Origin: Bacteroidales bacterium
GTDB lineage: Bacteria; Bacteroidota; Bacteroidia; Bacteroidales; UBA3824
Direction: 5' to 3'
Length of the DNA: 59,878 bases
Assembly: GCA_017535325.1 (NCBI GenBank)
Contig: JAFXUC010000047.1
Span: 1-59,878 of the forward strand
Below the pieces are notes generated by a model that made no database searches, had not been told where the DNA came from, and worked only from the letters and a program-made list of their open reading frames with translations. Position numbers and translations under genes: made by a program. How positions within the stretch are numbered: position 1 is the stretch's first letter; the number at the start of each line of letters is the position of its first letter. This document shows, in pieces, positions 27,540 to 37,000 of this stretch.

Positions 27540-29813
27540 ATGAGATTTTTTGATAACCAACCAATAAGAAACAAACTTTTTATCAGCCATATTGTTGTTA
27601 TGCTGCTGACATCGGTGCTTATTACCGTTGCAGTAATACAGGTTCACAACCACTATTTCAACACCCACATGACGGAGAACTACAAAAACATCGCCGGAAT
27701 ATATGCGGAAAGAATAAGCCTTATTCTTGAAATAGGAACTCTGAAAGACATCAACAAACTGAAAATTTTGGAAAACAACGAAGAGTTTGACAACGTGAAG
27801 ATTTTCAACCAGTCGGACTCTTTGATAAAAGAGTTCAACCGCGGCAACATTCCCTGGGAAATCAGCAAAACGCTGCAAAAGTCGGAAAGTGTGTTTTTCA
27901 AAAACGACTCGCTGTATGTCATCGAACCCATTATGTATGATAATGAGTATCTGGGTGTTATATATCTGAAAATTTCCAACAAAACCCAGAACCTCATTGA
28001 AAACAGGTTTCTTGTATCCATTATCACAGTGGCTGCGCTGATTGTTTTGGTTTTGATTTTTGTCGTTATAAAATTGCAGAAAAAACTCGCCGGTCCTATC
28101 GTAAAACTCACCGAGACCATCGAGGACATCAACCAAAATCAAAAATACAGCACAAGACTTCAAATTCCGAAAGGCAACGACGAAATCACAACGCTTTACA
28201 CGCAGTTTGACTTGATGCTTGACACCATCAACAAACGCGAAACCGAAAGGGACATCGCCAAAAAGAACGAACAGTTTACCTCCGAGATTTTCTCTCAGGT
28301 CAACAAATCGGCTTTCGACGCCATAATCGTTGCCGACAACCAACTGAAAATCAAGTATTTCAACACGGCTGCCGAAAAACTTTCGGGCTATACTTTCGAC
28401 GAAATAAAAGACACGCCTTTTTATAATGTATTCGTTCCTTTCAACATGAGGGACGGTTTCAAAAAGGAAATCGAAAAATTCCGCGCAAGCGGCTCGTGCG
28501 CCTACACTGAAAAACCGTTTGAAACCCTGGCTGTCAACAAAAACAACGAGACTTTCAACGCGGAAATTTCCGTTACGACTTTCCTTTACGAAAACGGCAC
28601 GGGAAGCGCAATCACGATAAAAGACATCACCGAGAGGAAAAAACACGAAGAAGAACTCATCGCGGCAAAACAAAAAGCGGAAGAGTCGGACAAACTGAAA
28701 TCGGCTTTTCTTGCCAACATGAGCCACGAAATCCGTACGCCTATGAACGCGATTATCGGCTTTTCGGAACTTCTGTCAAAACCCGGCAACTTTGACAAGC
28801 ACAAAGAAAAATACCTGCAAATCATCAGCAGCAGCGGCAAAAGCCTTTTGAACCTTATCAACGACATCATTGACATCTCGAAGATAGAGGCAGGACAGTT
28901 GAAGGTAAAAACGCAGAAAATACTGCTCAACCCCGTTATGACCGAGATTTTCATGTCGCAGAACCAAATCAACGACATGACCAACAAGCCGTTTGAACTG
29001 AGAATGAAAAAAGCGGTTGACTCGGAAGACTTTACGATTGAGACGGACGTTTTCAGGCTCAAACAGATTCTCAACAACCTCATCGGCAACGCCATGAAGT
29101 TTATTGACAGAGGCTATATTGAGTTCGGTTACAAGTTCAACACGCCGGAGCAACTGCTCTTCTACGTAAAAGACACGGGCGTAGGCATGCCGGCTGACAA
29201 GTTGGACTTGATTTTCAAACGTTTCGGACAGATAGAGCAGAAAGACAACAAGAATCAGAGCGGCACTGGTTTAGGCCTTACGATTTCAAAGAAACTTACC
29301 GAACTTTTGGGCGGCGAAATGTGGGTGGAATCGGTAGAAGGCGAAGGCTCAACATTCTATTTCACACTGCCTTACAATCCCGAACTCAACGTTGCCGACG
29401 AATACGGTGCCTCTACCACAAACGGCGGACCCGGCACTCTGGAAGGTAAAACGATTCTTGTAGCCGAAGACGAGGACATGAACATCATTTATATGGAGGA
29501 GGTTCTTGCGGAAACCAAAGCCAACGTTCTTTGGGCTCGAAACGGAGAAGAAGCCGTAAAAATAGCAAAAGAAAACTCCAACATAGATTTGATTTTGATG
29601 GACATCAAAATGCCGGTTATGGACGGCTACACGGCGACAAAGAAAATCCGCGAGTTCAACAAAGAGGTTATCATAATTGCCCAGACCGCTTACGCGCTCA
29701 CCGGCGAAAAAGAAAAAACCATCGCAGCCGGCTGCAACTATTACATAACCAAACCGATTGAAATAAAAATTCTGATGAATACGCTTTCAGGATTTTTAAA
29801 CAGGAAAAAATAA
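27540..29813 (+). CDS. Hybrid sensor histidine kinase with receiver domain
   Basis: A 757-residue membrane kinase. Order: transmembrane helix (about 13-33), periplasmic sensor (about 34-160), transmembrane helix (about 162-182), HAMP (about 183-235), PAS (about 258-375), HisKA with FLANMSHEIRTPMNAIIGFS (phospho-acceptor His396), HATPase (N box LNNLIGNAMKF; G boxes DTGVGMP and GTGLGLTIS), and a C-terminal receiver domain with VAEDED acidic pocket, Asp688 in LMDIKMPVMDGY and Lys in ITKPI. No response regulator with a DNA-binding domain is encoded next to it, so the phosphate either ends in its own receiver or is passed to a distant phosphotransfer protein. Last gene of the cassette, followed by a terminator. 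Confidence 0.92.
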   Translation: MRFFDNQPIRNKLFISHIVVMLLTSVLITVAVIQVHNHYFNTHMTENYKNIAGIYAERISLILEIGTLKDINKLKILENNEEFDNVKIFNQSDSLIKEFNRGNIPWEISKTLQKSESVFFKNDSLYVIEPIMYDNEYLGVIYLKISNKTQNLIENRFLVSIITVAALIVLVLIFVVIKLQKKLAGPIVKLTETIEDINQNQKYSTRLQIPKGNDEITTLYTQFDLMLDTINKRETERDIAKKNEQFTSEIFSQVNKSAFDAIIVADNQLKIKYFNTAAEKLSGYTFDEIKDTPFYNVFVPFNMRDGFKKEIEKFRASGSCAYTEKPFETLAVNKNNETFNAEISVTTFLYENGTGSAITIKDITERKKHEEELIAAKQKAEESDKLKSAFLANMSHEIRTPMNAIIGFSELLSKPGNFDKHKEKYLQIISSSGKSLLNLINDIIDISKIEAGQLKVKTQKILLNPVMTEIFMSQNQINDMTNKPFELRMKKAVDSEDFTIETDVFRLKQILNNLIGNAMKFIDRGYIEFGYKFNTPEQLLFYVKDTGVGMPADKLDLIFKRFGQIEQKDNKNQSGTGLGLTISKKLTELLGGEMWVESVEGEGSTFYFTLPYNPELNVADEYGASTTNGGPGTLEGKTILVAEDEDMNIIYMEEVLAETKANVLWARNGEEAVKIAKENSNIDLILMDIKMPVMDGYTATKKIREFNKEVIIIAQTAYALTGEKEKTIAAGCNYYITKPIEIKILMNTLSGFLNRKK

Positions 29814-29830
29814 TAAAGAAAAGTATACAA

Positions 29831-29866
29831 AAAAAAGAGGAGTCTTTAAGACCCCTCTTTTTTTTA
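29831..29866. terminator. Bidirectional terminator
   Basis: A-rich tract, stem AAAGAGG plus GTC, loop TTTAA, GAC plus CCTCTTT, then T-run. It lies between the convergent hybrid kinase and OmpA genes and has an A-run on one side and T-run on the other, so it can work for both. It overlaps the stop codon of the OmpA gene. Confidence 0.75.
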
Positions 29867-32116
29867 ATATTCTGCTTCGAGTTCCACTCTGCGGTTCAAG
29901 GCTCTGCCTTTTGCTGTTTTGTTGTCGGCAACGGGGCGCGTGTCGCCGTAACCCTCAGCCGTAAGTCTGTGTCCCGGTACGCCGTGAACGATTAAATACT
30001 GTTTAACCGCGTCGGCACGCTCTTTTGAAAGCGTCATGTTTTTCTCCGGGTCGCCTGAACTGTCAGTGTGTCCTGAAATGATAAGTTTGTAATCGGGATT
30101 CTCTATCATAACTTTTACCACTTGATCCAAAACAGGATATGACGAACGCAAAATCGTTGATTTGCCGGATTCAAACTGAATACCGTTCAACGCTTTTTTG
30201 AAAATCTGTTTTACTTCCTGTTTGATTTCCGGACAGCCGTTTACAGTGCCGTATGTTTCGGGGCATTTGTCCAAATAATCGGGAACACCGTCTTTGTCGG
30301 TATCCAACGGACAGCCGTTTTCATCGGTTTTAGCCTCTTTCGGAGTGTCGGGACAGCGGTCTTTGTAATCGGGAACGCCGTCGCCGTCAGTATCCAACGG
30401 ACAACCGTTTTCGTCAACTGCCACACCGTCAAGAGTTTCGGGACAGTGGTCTTTGTAGTCGGGAACGCCGTCGCCGTCAGAATCCAAAAGACAGCCGTCT
30501 GAATCAACCGCTGCTCCTTCGGGAGTGTCGGGACATTTGTCCAAATAATCTGCAACGCCGTCTTTGTCAGTGTCAACAGGACAGCCTTTGGAGTCTACTT
30601 CTACGCCCTCAGGTGTTGAGGCACACATATCAAGACTGTCGGTTACGCCGTCGTTGTCACTGTCAACAAAAACTTTTTCAATCTTGGTATCAATCGGTTT
30701 TTCCTTCTTTTCCTTTTCTTTTTTCTCCCTGCCTTTGATAGTAATACCCAAGCCAAAGTTAAAACGGAAAAAGTTTGTATTTGACGGCACTCTTACTCCG
30801 TCAACTTTTGCAAACTTCAACGAGCAGTTGTCGAAAGCGGCATAAATGTTGAACACGCCGGCAACCACGTTCATGCCCCAGCCGATATTCGTCCAATGAC
30901 CGTCAAACATCGAATAATTAACGGTGAAAGTAAACCGTTTGACAGGACGGAAATTGAGGTTTGCAAAAAACTCCTCTTTCGGATTTTTCTTGTAGAACGT
31001 GGTTTTTGAAACAAGACCCAAACCGATACGGTCGTCCCACAAAGAATACTCGCCGCCCAAATACATCTTCGGAGTAAGCCCCGAAACGTATTTGTTTTTG
31101 CCGGAAAGTTTGAAAACATTCTCAAAATCTGGCAACTCCTCAAAATCTTCTTCGTTGAAATCGTATCTCACGCCATTGAAAACATAATCCTGTTTGCTCT
31201 CAATAATATAAGTGTTGTCTTTTTTCCAAGAGATAAAACCGAAATCAACAAGCGAAGCCGAAAGTTTCAACTGAGGCAGCAACTGATAGTTTGCTCCCAA
31301 GTCCACTGCAAAACCCGGTCTTGCCTGAAAAAATTTGGCATCGTCGTCAAAATCTATATCTTTAATTCCGCCTTCCTCGTTTTCAATAACTTCCATAGCC
31401 GGCATCGACGCATAAAGTTTGTAATCGCCTGAAAGTCTCCATTCGTCGTCATCAGCGTATGCCTTCAAATTGTTGAAATTTGTTTTCATGTTGGCTAATC
31501 CGGAAAGATATTTCAGATTGACGCCAAGCGAGAGTTTCTCGCCGAAAGGTCTTGAATAACCGACGTTTAACTCGCCCCAAGCCGTTGCGTTAGCGGCTAA
31601 CTTGTTTAAACCGAGGTCATATCTTTCGCCTTCTTTCATACCGTCAAAGGCAAACGTGAAAACTTTTTCGGGGATATTTACTTGCTCTTCGGCACGGACA
31701 GCGTAATTGACTGATAAGTAACCCTCTTTTAATCTGAATCCAAAATCCAAGATGTCAATACGTACGGAAGAAGTTACTCTCTGACCGCCTTTTACGGCTT
31801 TTAAGAATTTGTCGATTCCGCCGGGATTGTCTTTGTCGCAAAAAAGCAGTGTCTGTTTTTTCCCGTTGACGTTGACATTTTGAAAAATGTCGCCGAAAAC
31901 CAAATCCGAAACACCTGCCTCAACACCGAATGTCGGAATAAGCGGCACAATGCCGATGTGAAATTTTCCGTAATACGTATTCGCGGGGTTGACAAGCCGC
32001 GACCTGAAATTATATTTGTCAAAAAACAAAGAATTTGACAACTGAGCCTGTGCCTGACCGCCTAAGGCAACCGCAGTCAGTGAACAAAGCGCAAGTTTTT
32101 TTAATATATTCTTCAT
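29864..32116 (-). CDS. OmpA-family outer membrane protein with TSP type 3 repeats
   Basis: A 750-residue exported protein with signal peptide (ending GQAQAQ). Residues about 25-450 are a beta-rich part that looks like an outer-membrane barrel of the type Bacteroidota fuse to OmpA domains (LVNPANTYYGKFHIG at the start, resembling DUF5723/PorP-like proteins). About residues 485-630 contain five acidic, calcium-binding thrombospondin type 3 repeats (pattern DxDxDGVxDxxDxCPxTP). The C-terminal OmpA domain (about 640-750; FESGKSTI, ISGHTDSSGDPEKNMTLSKERA) should bind peptidoglycan. A lipoprotein gene lies 11 bases upstream on the same strand. Role: structural link between outer membrane and cell wall; any T9SS role is unproven. 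Confidence 0.85.
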   Translation of the reverse strand: MKNILKKLALCSLTAVALGGQAQAQLSNSLFFDKYNFRSRLVNPANTYYGKFHIGIVPLIPTFGVEAGVSDLVFGDIFQNVNVNGKKQTLLFCDKDNPGGIDKFLKAVKGGQRVTSSVRIDILDFGFRLKEGYLSVNYAVRAEEQVNIPEKVFTFAFDGMKEGERYDLGLNKLAANATAWGELNVGYSRPFGEKLSLGVNLKYLSGLANMKTNFNNLKAYADDDEWRLSGDYKLYASMPAMEVIENEEGGIKDIDFDDDAKFFQARPGFAVDLGANYQLLPQLKLSASLVDFGFISWKKDNTYIIESKQDYVFNGVRYDFNEEDFEELPDFENVFKLSGKNKYVSGLTPKMYLGGEYSLWDDRIGLGLVSKTTFYKKNPKEEFFANLNFRPVKRFTFTVNYSMFDGHWTNIGWGMNVVAGVFNIYAAFDNCSLKFAKVDGVRVPSNTNFFRFNFGLGITIKGREKKEKEKKEKPIDTKIEKVFVDSDNDGVTDSLDMCASTPEGVEVDSKGCPVDTDKDGVADYLDKCPDTPEGAAVDSDGCLLDSDGDGVPDYKDHCPETLDGVAVDENGCPLDTDGDGVPDYKDRCPDTPKEAKTDENGCPLDTDKDGVPDYLDKCPETYGTVNGCPEIKQEVKQIFKKALNGIQFESGKSTILRSSYPVLDQVVKVMIENPDYKLIISGHTDSSGDPEKNMTLSKERADAVKQYLIVHGVPGHRLTAEGYGDTRPVADNKTAKGRALNRRVELEAEY
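30230..30666 (-). repeat. Tandem coding repeats for TSP3 units
   Basis: About five tandem units of some 84 bases encode the acidic D-x-D-x-D-G repeats of the OmpA protein. Several units are nearly identical at DNA level (the stretch encoding DTDGDGVPDYKDRCPDTP recurs with few changes), so unit number may vary by recombination. Confidence 0.7.
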
Positions 32117-32127
32117 CGTAAAAAATT

Positions 32128-32919
32128 TTAGTCAAAATTGTTAATAATAAACTTTCCGTTCAACGTGCCTTTAATATCAAATTTCAAAGAGTCCGTAGCA
32201 CGCACTTCCTGAATTTTGTCGTATTTTGAATCAATCGTAAAATCAATTGAAAGTGCGTCGGCAGCCCAAAGAAGGCTCTTGTCAGAATTTACAAAACAAA
32301 CTGATGCCGTATCCGAAGATTTGGCTTTGATGTCAAAACTCAGTTGCTTGTCGTACCAGCGGCGTTGGATTTCCACGGGCTGCAATTCGTAGGGCAAAGC
32401 CGTAGAATGGTCCAAAAGTTTTACGGGACGGAGATAAAATTTGCCCTCAAACGGCCACTCGTTGGTGTAAGAAATTCTGAGTTTGATAACTCCGATAGAG
32501 TCTATCGCGCCGTTTTCTGGATCAAAAGCGTCGTTCAAGTTGAAACCTTCGATAATGTTGCTCATTTCAATTGTCTGCTCCAAATCGTTGCCCTGACCGT
32601 CCTCGTAAATCAGTTTGATAGGCTCTTTGTCAAAATGATACTTTTCGATAAGTTCGTCAAGAGTTGAAGGGTTGAACTTGATTTTTTCGGGTTTGCCGTC
32701 AAGTCCCTGAATCGTGATTTCCTTGTCTTCTTTTACGCCAGCAATCGAAAACAAGTCTTTAAAAGCGATTGCAGTGTTCATCAGAGGTCCGTTGACCCCT
32801 GTCCTGAGCACGATGTTGTCGGCACTCAGGTCTTCCAAATTGTACTCTCCGTCAGAACAGGAATTAAAAAACATTCCCGCCGAAAGGAGAATTAACGGAA
32901 TAATTTTTTTCATAAACAT
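32128..32919 (-). CDS. Hypothetical lipoprotein paired with the OmpA gene
   Basis: A 263-residue protein whose signal sequence ends in FFNSC, a lipobox. The mature part is acidic and beta-rich without a motif I recognise. It is encoded 11 bases upstream of the TSP3-OmpA gene with a shared -7 box, so the two proteins probably work together at the outer membrane. Two ATGs two codons apart (32917-32919 and 32911-32913) are possible starts; the choice does not affect the mature protein. Confidence 0.68.
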   Translation of the reverse strand: MFMKKIIPLILLSAGMFFNSCSDGEYNLEDLSADNIVLRTGVNGPLMNTAIAFKDLFSIAGVKEDKEITIQGLDGKPEKIKFNPSTLDELIEKYHFDKEPIKLIYEDGQGNDLEQTIEMSNIIEGFNLNDAFDPENGAIDSIGVIKLRISYTNEWPFEGKFYLRPVKLLDHSTALPYELQPVEIQRRWYDKQLSFDIKAKSSDTASVCFVNSDKSLLWAADALSIDFTIDSKYDKIQEVRATDSLKFDIKGTLNGKFIINNFD

Positions 32920-32948
32920 AGTTATTTAATTTGTTAAAAATATCGCGG

Positions 32949-32956
32949 CAAAATTA
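32949..32956 (-). promoter_or_regulatory. -7 box of the lipoprotein/OmpA pair
   Basis: TAATTTTG on the minus strand, 29 bases before the lipoprotein start; no clear -33 element. Confidence 0.45.
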
Positions 32957-33001
32957 ACATTTTTAAACTTAAAATTTTTAAAAGACATTTTATTTAATTG
33001 T

Positions 33002-33009
33002 TATTTTTG
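33002..33009 (+). promoter_or_regulatory. -7 box of the DUF3298-type gene
   Basis: TATTTTTG matches TAnnTTTG, 34 bases before the start codon at 33044; no clear -33 element. The intergenic region is thus divergent with one box per strand. Confidence 0.5.
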
Positions 33010-33043
33010 CCGCCGTAAAAAGAAAATTTTAAAAGAAAAAACG

Positions 33044-33838
33044 ATGAAAAAAATATCAATTTTTTTAGTTTTAACAGCGGTGCTGCTTTTTTCGTGCAAC
33101 CGCTCCAAAAAGGCTGATAAACTTTCGGAAACGCTTGTTTTTGACTGTGCTGAGTTTGACACCGTTGCTTATCTTTCAGACCAAGAACCGTCGGCAAAAT
33201 GCGAAATCAAAATCCGCCTTTTCTACGCCAAAGGTCCTAACGCGCACCTTATCAACGATTCGGTCTTAAATTCCGGAATTTTGCCGGAAGAGGAATTGAA
33301 ACGCGGCGCAAAAAAGACCATACCGAGAGCCGTTGAAATTTTTGCCCGCAACTACATAAAAGCGTACAAAAAGAATTTCAAGCAGGCAAAAAAAGACGAC
33401 CCTGAATTTATGGTTTCGGAGCAGGAATTTACGCTGAGCAGCAGTTACGGTTACGGCAAAGACAGCATTATCAATTATCAGGCTGACAGTTATTCGTATT
33501 CAGGCGGTGCGCACGGCATGACGTTTTCTGTCGCGCTGAATTTCGATGCGAAAACAGGCAGACTTCTTACGATAAAAGACCTTTTGAAGTCCGGCTCCGA
33601 GGACGCTCTTTGCGAGAAAATCACCGCAAACATCGCCAAACAATACAACGTTTCCGGGCTTGACGGTTTGAAAGACAACGGCATTTTTGACATGTTTGAC
33701 CCGTACATTCCCGACAATTACGTTTTCGGCAAAGACACTCTGACTTTTATTTACGAGGCTGACGAAATAGGACCTCACTCTTACGGTCAGATAAAAGCAA
33801 AATTCTCTTACAATGACATTTCGGATTTGTTGAAATAA
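33044..33838 (+). CDS. DUF4163/DUF3298 lipoprotein (RsiV-like fold)
   Basis: A 264-residue lipoprotein (lipobox LLFSC, Cys18). The middle part resembles DUF4163 (residues about 70-150) and the C-terminal part DUF3298 (about 155-260): YSYSGGAHGMTFSVALNFDAKTGRLLTIKDLL followed by EDALCEKITANIAKQ and ending YEADEIGPHSYGQIKAKF. This pair also forms the extracytoplasmic part of the anti-sigma factor RsiV, where it binds lysozyme, but here there is no transmembrane anti-sigma segment, and no sigma factor gene adjoins. Function in Bacteroidota is not established. The gene is monocistronic, ending before a cluster of hairpin repeats and a terminator. Confidence 0.8.
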   Translation: MKKISIFLVLTAVLLFSCNRSKKADKLSETLVFDCAEFDTVAYLSDQEPSAKCEIKIRLFYAKGPNAHLINDSVLNSGILPEEELKRGAKKTIPRAVEIFARNYIKAYKKNFKQAKKDDPEFMVSEQEFTLSSSYGYGKDSIINYQADSYSYSGGAHGMTFSVALNFDAKTGRLLTIKDLLKSGSEDALCEKITANIAKQYNVSGLDGLKDNGIFDMFDPYIPDNYVFGKDTLTFIYEADEIGPHSYGQIKAKFSYNDISDLLK

Positions 33839-33854
33839 TTTATCTACTTATATT

Positions 33855-33977
33855 ACCGGGGGTTCACACCCCCGTCTATTATGTTTCGTCCTTTCAGGAC
33901 TTGGTTTCCGATAGTTTACTGTTAACTAACCCCGGAGGGGTGACACATTATAGCCGTGGGTGTAAACCCACGGGAAT
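33855..33977. repeat. Cluster of intergenic hairpin repeats
   Basis: Four hairpins stand in a row: CGGGGGT/ACCCCCG (33857-33874), GTCC/GGAC around TTTCA (33888-33900), ACCCC/GGGGT (33929-33941) and CCGTGGGT/ACCCACGG around GTAA (33954-33973). No reading frame explains them. This modular palindromic sequence, with a CCCCGGAGGGGTGACA-like core and a CCGTGGGT hairpin, is of the kind seen dispersed between genes in many Bacteroidota. A related half is at the left edge of the window (3-19). Confidence 0.65.
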
Positions 33978-33990
33978 AAAATGATATAAA

Positions 33991-34021
33991 AAAAACGGTC
34001 GGAATTTCTTCGACCGTTTTT
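33991..34021. terminator. Bidirectional terminator
   Basis: A-run, stem AACGGTCG, loop GAATTTCTT, stem CGACCGTT, T-run. It separates the convergent DUF3298-type and alpha-2-macroglobulin genes. Confidence 0.8.
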
Positions 34022-34034
34022 CATTTTTTTTAGA

Positions 34035-37000
34035 TTAGTCAACCTTTACTTTCTTTCCCTTTGTCTTTACAAAGATTTTGTTGTCGTCAAGTTTTTCGCA
34101 GATAACTCCCGGCAAATAGAACTCGCCTTTGTATGCGGCAACAAGCCGTGTTTTGAAAGTTATCTCACCCTTTGAGTTCAAAGAGAAATACGTGTATTTT
34201 CTGTCGTCCCTGACATCGGTGTAATTAATCGAATATGAAACCGGACGGTAATAATAATCGTCATCGTCGTCATCGCCTGAACCGCTTTCAAGAACGGAGT
34301 TGTCGATTTCCCAACCCGAAGCAAACATTTCTGTAATTACAAGATTGTCAATGTATTCACCGGAAGGATTCTTAATCGTTACGGCAGCCGTAAACTCTGT
34401 TCCCTGTTTCAAGTTGTCGGGCTGGATTGCTCTGCCGTCGTCGTCAAGATACCTTACCTGAGCCGTCAAAACCGAACTTTCTGCCTTTTCGTTGCCCGCC
34501 TCAGGAATACCCTGATTGAGGATTTCAACGTAAAGTTGTCCCGAAGATTTGTTCGTAAACGATACTACCTGCTGACCTTCGGCGTTGAATTTCAAGTCGT
34601 TGGAAACAAACAGTTTTTCAGAGTTGATGTCCTGGTTTGCGCCTGAGTTAAACGAATAACTGCAAGTGATTTTCGATGCCGGTTTGTATTTGTCGAAATA
34701 TTTTCCGAGCGCAAACACCGACAGAGCCTCGTAATTAAGCGGTGCGTAGTAATATTCGGAATTGAGTTCTTCCGAAAGTTTTTTAGCAACCTCAAAAGCG
34801 GTGTTTTTGTCGTTCAAGTCGCAGAGAACCATGAGTTTAACGGCTCTGTCATAACCGCCTTTCTTAACAATGGGGTTAAGCAGTTTTGCTCCCGCGTCGG
34901 CTTTTGAACTCAGGGCATACGCGCCTGACAAATAGATAATTGCCTCGTCAGAGAGGTTTTTCATTTGTTTCAAACGGTTCATCTGACCCGTCAAAGCCTC
35001 GTTGCAAAGTGCCAGAGTATAAAGTCTGTAAGCCTGTGTGCCGTAACTTGAATAATTGTCGGGCGTCCAACTTTCGGCTTTGGTTTTCTGATACTTTTTC
35101 CACTTGTCCAAAAAGTCTTTTTTAACGGAGTAACCCGCTTTTTTAGCCTCGCAGATAAAATGTCCTGCATAACTTGTTATGTAAACATCGGTGTAATTGT
35201 AGTTTCTCCAATAACTGAGTCCGCCGCTTGAAGCCTGATAAGCGTAAATTTTTTCGATTGCCCTCTTGACAATGCTTTCAACCGTGTCTTTGCGTCCTGC
35301 TGGCATATCTGACATCTTGCTTGCAAAAAGGAATGCAAAACCCTGACTTACAACGCTGTAAAGCGATTCATACGGGTAATTTTCCACTTCTGCGAGGTGA
35401 TAGTCGATGTTGAAAGGCAGAATTGCGCCGACGTTGATTTTGCCGGTGTTGGTGTTTTTTCTGCCGATTGCCTCAAACGGAATTTCCACCGTCTGACCCT
35501 GCTCAACGAGTCTTGAAATCGTCTGCTGCGATTTTACATTGGGCTGACGGATTTCCACTTTGAGCGTATAATCAGACTTGTAACTGCCGGAGGTTGCCGA
35601 AATTTCAACCACGCCAATAGAAGGCAAATCAGAGGTTTCAAGTTCAAAATACGGACACTGCTCGCCTTTGCCGTCAAAGGTCAACTCCTTAACGGTCTCG
35701 CCGTTAGCCTTAAAACCGCCTGAGGCTTTGATGCTGAGTTTTACGTCCTTGATTTTGTCCTCGCCCGTGAAAACGGTTACGGGAAGAGAGAATTTTTCAG
35801 ACGTGCTGAGAAGTCTCGGCGTAGTCGCAAAAATCATAAGCGGTTTGGTAACGGTTGCTGTTTTTTCAGCCGAGCCGAAAGCCGTACTGTTGCCTGCCAC
35901 AACCATCGCCCTTACAGAGCCGATGTATTTCGGCATTTTTATAGTGTGCGTGCGTTTTTGACCGCTGTAAGTAAAGGGTCCCAAGAATTTTACGACCGTT
36001 TCAAAATTGTTGGCTTTTGAAGAGTTTGAGCCGCCGTTTTCATCGTCGCCGCCGACAGAGAAAATCTTTTCGATTTTGCCGCCGAACGCGCCGATAACGT
36101 TGTCAAACATATCAAAAGTCCTGATTTTAAGACTCGGTCTCGAATAGAAAGTCTTCCACGGGTCAGGCGTTTTGAAGTGCGTCAAATCCAAAATACCGTC
36201 GTCAACCAAAGCAATAGTGTAAGTCATTGTCTTTGAATCCTTTTCGGACACTGTGATTTGAACCTCGCTTTCAGCCTCTATCTTGTCGGGCATTGAGATT
36301 ACGGGTTCGAGTTTTGTCTTCTTGTCTTCAACGTTGACCGGCAAAACGCCGTACATTCTTATCGGCAAATCGTTGACGGTCTGACCGTGGGGCTGCAACA
36401 AGGTTACAAAAACGTAAACGCCCGGCACCATTTTTTCGTCAACCTTAAATTCAAACTCGGTGTTGCCGGCTTTGGTGTTAATCCACTGGTTTCTGATAAC
36501 TTTTGAGGCTGTTTCAATAGAAATCAACGCCCTTGAATCCTCAGGTGCGGGAATGTTGACTTTTACTGTTTCGCCTACGTTGTAGACCGTCTTGTCGGAC
36601 GAAAGTTCCACAACGGTAGAGCCTTGCGAGAGCATCGGGCTTCTGCCGAAACTGTCAGGCCAGTCCATGTAGAAAATCTCCGAAGCGCAAACGCCGCTTG
36701 TCATGTCCCTGACCTCAACCATATAACGTCCCCAGTCAGGATACGAAACCTGAAACGTGAACTGCGCCTTGCCGTTAATCATCAGCGTGTCGCCGCACAA
36801 AACCTGCGAATTGTAGTCCGAAATATAATTGTCGGAATCATACCAGTACTGCCATTTCAGTTTGAAAAGCCTTACGGCGATTTTGTGGGACTTGGAATCC
36901 AACTCGCCTTTGTTGGTAACTGCCACCAAGTCAACGGTATGCGGCTTGTCAACTTCCAAACATCTGCCGTCGGTTTCAGGAAGTTTCAAGCCCAAGTAAT

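Noticed and set aside
27312..28727. A 471-codon open frame on the minus strand
   Set aside because: It lies antisense to the YfiR-like and hybrid kinase genes, is rich in Phe, Val and Arg as expected for a shadow of Glu/Lys/Asn-rich genes, and shows no domain or promoter.
30230..30666. Regular repeats considered as a CRISPR array
   Set aside because: The units are in frame, encode calcium-binding TSP3 repeats and have no unique spacers.
33044..33838. RsiV-type anti-sigma factor
   Set aside because: It has a lipobox and no cytoplasmic anti-sigma part or transmembrane segment, and no ECF sigma gene adjoins.
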